Below are positions 32,986 through 34,815 of a DNA stretch of 34,815 nucleotides, piece by piece. Below the pieces are notes generated by a model, which searched no databases, was not told the origin of the DNA, and saw only the letters and a list, made by a program, of their open reading frames with translations. Made by a program: the position numbers and the translations under genes. This DNA comes from Flavobacterium sp. (GTDB taxonomy: Bacteria; Bacteroidota; Bacteroidia; Flavobacteriales; Flavobacteriaceae). The stretch's first letter is position 1. Each line of letters starts with the position of its first letter. The DNA lies in assembly GCF_027531705.1 (NCBI RefSeq), contig NZ_JAPZSP010000028.1, positions 1-34,815 of the forward strand, read 5' to 3'.

Positions 32986-33834
32986 TTAAAGTAAGTCGTC
33001 TGTGTTTTCCATCCGTTTTACTAATTTTTCTTTTAATGCGTTTAGGAATTTGGTTTGGTCAGATTTTCGCATTCTAATTTCAAGGAAAGCCCTGTGATAC
33101 TGACCTAAATCGATGTTGAATATGTTTTCAAAATACTCCGCAATATCTTTCAAATCGGATGCTCCATTATTAAACACACCTTCGGTATGCAAAGCATACA
33201 AAAGCTCTATTAATGCGACTTTAGAACCTGTCCAAGTTTGCTTTACCTTCGGGTTGACTTGTGATTTTTCCTTTGTGTCTTTATTTTCCATCATCAACAA
33301 TTTATCTTCGAGATAAACTTGGATTAAATCGTGCGCTAAAATCTTTGCTACTTTAAAATCGTGAGAGGTTGAAAATGTATGATCTGCTTCAAAATAAAAA
33401 CTATCTAAAGCTAATTATACATCGATTTTTCCTCGTAAAAAATATTTGTGATCTAAATAGCTGCTTCCTGTTCTGTAATATCTGTAGAAGTCTAAGTTAC
33501 CATCAAAATATCTTTTAAGTTTATCTAATTCGTTATTAAGGTATTTTTTGATAATTCTTTCACCACCATGCGGTTTCTTCGTTTCAATTTTGAATATAAC
33601 GTTATAATAAATTAGTTTTGACGTAAATTTGGGCTTTACATTTTTAAAGAACTCTATTTCTTGTTGACTTGATTTATTTTTCTCTTTTTCAAATAATACT
33701 TTTAATTTTTGGAGTGATTTCAAAATAATATCTATAGCACTTTCACAACGCTTTATTGGGTCGTCTATTTCTAAATCAGTAAAATTTAACTGTTCGTTTA
33801 AATCTGTTAATAATTGGTTGATTTTTGGGCTCAA
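32986..33834 (-). pseudogene. rteC: RteC-family regulator split by a single in-frame stop codon
   Basis: The full frame is 283 codons, the usual RteC length. Residues 1-139 (NVKPKFTSKLIYYNVIFKIE, RYYRTGSSYLDHKYFLRGKI) and the part from about residue 180 (KQTWTGSKVALIELLYALHT, DLGQYHRAFLEIR) are both well conserved. They are joined without frame change by TAA at 33415-33417 followed by LALDSFYFEADHTFSTSHDF. A Lys codon AAA turned into TAA explains it. RteC regulates excision of CTnDOT-type elements in Bacteroides. Unless read through, no full protein is made. Confidence 0.88.
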
Positions 33835-33867
33835 TTTCTTTGGTATTAATTTTTGATTGAAACTTTT

Positions 33868-34815
33868 TTAATAATTTAAACTAATACCTAACCCAAATCC
33901 CATATCACTATCGTAATGTGTTCTTAAACTTATATTTCTTTTTAAAATGTAACGTGCATCTAGCATAAATTCTGTATCGGTGTTTACCATAAACCCCATT
34001 CTTAAGCGTTTTGAAATTGGAATATCCTCTCTCATTAACTGTAATCTTATGTTTCCATCCTGAAATACTTCTGCTTGAGCAATTACTAACATTGGTAATG
34101 TGTAATTAACCCCGGCACTTATAACGGCTCTTTTATCTTTGGTATTTTCTTGTCCAAAAATGTTTTTTTCTATCATTCCATCCATATTCCTGTAACGCCA
34201 ATCGAAACCAATAAAAGGCATCAACCACTGCATTTTTCCTATGTATCTGCCTAAATGAAATTCGGCTTCATAACCATGCATATCATTGTATCCTAGTCGC
34301 CATTCTGCACCTAAACTCCAACGTGTATTTTGGATCATTGCCATACCATCATTTCCATTAGTAGCAAAATCATTTTCTGCCATGAAATGAAAAGCTCTAT
34401 CATCGCAAATAATTTTCTTTGTGCTACTTTTGGATTTGGAATTAGCGGATTTGGCGTTTGGTTTTCATAGGTGAATACTCTTCCCATTCCTGCCATCATG
34501 TGATACAAAATATGACAATGAAAAAACCAATCTCCTTCAACATTGGCATTGAATTCAATTATGTTGGTTTCCATAGGCATTAAGTCCATTACATTTTTTA
34601 ATGGTGCATATTCCTCTTGACCATTTAATATTCTGAAATCATGTCCATGTAAGTGCATTGGATGACGCATCATGGAACCATTGTAAAGTGTAATTCTAAT
34701 GTTTTCTCCTTTTTTTATTAGGATTTTATCTGTTTCAGAAACTACTTTATTGTCTAAACTCCAAACATATCGGTTCATGTTACCTGTTAGTTCAAAACGA
34801 AGTTCTTTTACTGGG
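33868..34815 (-). pseudogene. Multicopper oxidase (CopA-like), partial and frameshifted
   Basis: The frame enters from the right edge (PVKELRFELTGNMNRYVWSL) and carries the copper ligands RHPMHLHGHDF and HCHILYHMMAGMG of the C-terminal cupredoxin domain. After PNPKVAQRKLFA the frame is lost (GCGATGAT, near 34399-34406, lacks one base). The continuing DDRAFHFMAENDF and the 171-residue beta-rich C-terminal extension (SLGAEWRLGYNDMHGYEAEF, ending LGISLNY) are in the next frame. In related flavobacterial proteins both parts are one chain. Periplasmic Cu(I) oxidation is the expected role. The 5' part is outside the window. Confidence 0.88.

Overview
The window looks like a Flavobacteriia (Flavobacterium-like) chromosome. 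It is AT-rich, promoters carry the Bacteroidetes -7 box TAnnTTTG rather than a sigma70 -10 box, start codons seldom have a strong Shine-Dalgarno, and nearly every recognisable protein is of a Bacteroidetes type (GH97 glucosidase, CarboxypepD_reg TonB receptor, RteC, DUF5675, CstB-like fusions). No rRNA or complete tRNA gene and no CRISPR array is visible.

Left part (1-11.4 kb, mostly core). A RelE/ParE-type toxin-antitoxin pair is followed by lpdA and a DoxX-like protein. Next comes a sulfide/persulfide-handling region on the minus strand: a DUF1801 gene, a Crp/Fnr regulator and a TauE/SafE exporter fused into one operon by TAATG and TAGATG junctions; a CstB-like persulfide dioxygenase-rhodanese (cstB2); and a second CstB-like paralogue (cstB1) leading an operon with a small membrane protein, thioredoxin, a heavy-metal-associated protein and another small membrane protein. 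Both cstB-like promoters have a Crp/Fnr-type dyad at exactly the same distance from the -7 box, which suggests the neighbouring regulator controls both. A secreted GH97 glycosidase closes this part.

Middle (11.4-22.6 kb). A scar resembling a tRNA-Ser 3' end precedes a compact phage-like cassette (small HTH-like protein, unknown 252-aa protein, DUF5675 protein, two small membrane proteins). The cassette's 3' tail recurs 1 kb further on next to a gene remnant, so a second copy has decayed there. Then comes the branched-chain amino acid operon ilvE-ilvD-ilvB-ilvN-ilvC-ilvA (minus strand), preceded by three serial transcription attenuators. Two of these have near-identical Ile-rich leader peptides.

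Right part (22.6-34.8 kb, accessory). A DUF6943-like gene borders about 1.2 kb of non-coding DNA built from consecutive long imperfect hairpins. After it lie a metal-handling operon (Cys-rich protein, TonB receptor, CDF transporter), a hipBA toxin-antitoxin pair with a clear operator, and an integrative-element maintenance module (unknown protein, DnaC-like ATPase, replication/HTH protein, excisionase-like HTH, rteC). rteC is split by one in-frame stop codon. The window ends inside a multicopper oxidase gene whose 3' part is frameshifted. The arrangement suggests an integrated, partly decaying ICE carrying metal-resistance cargo.
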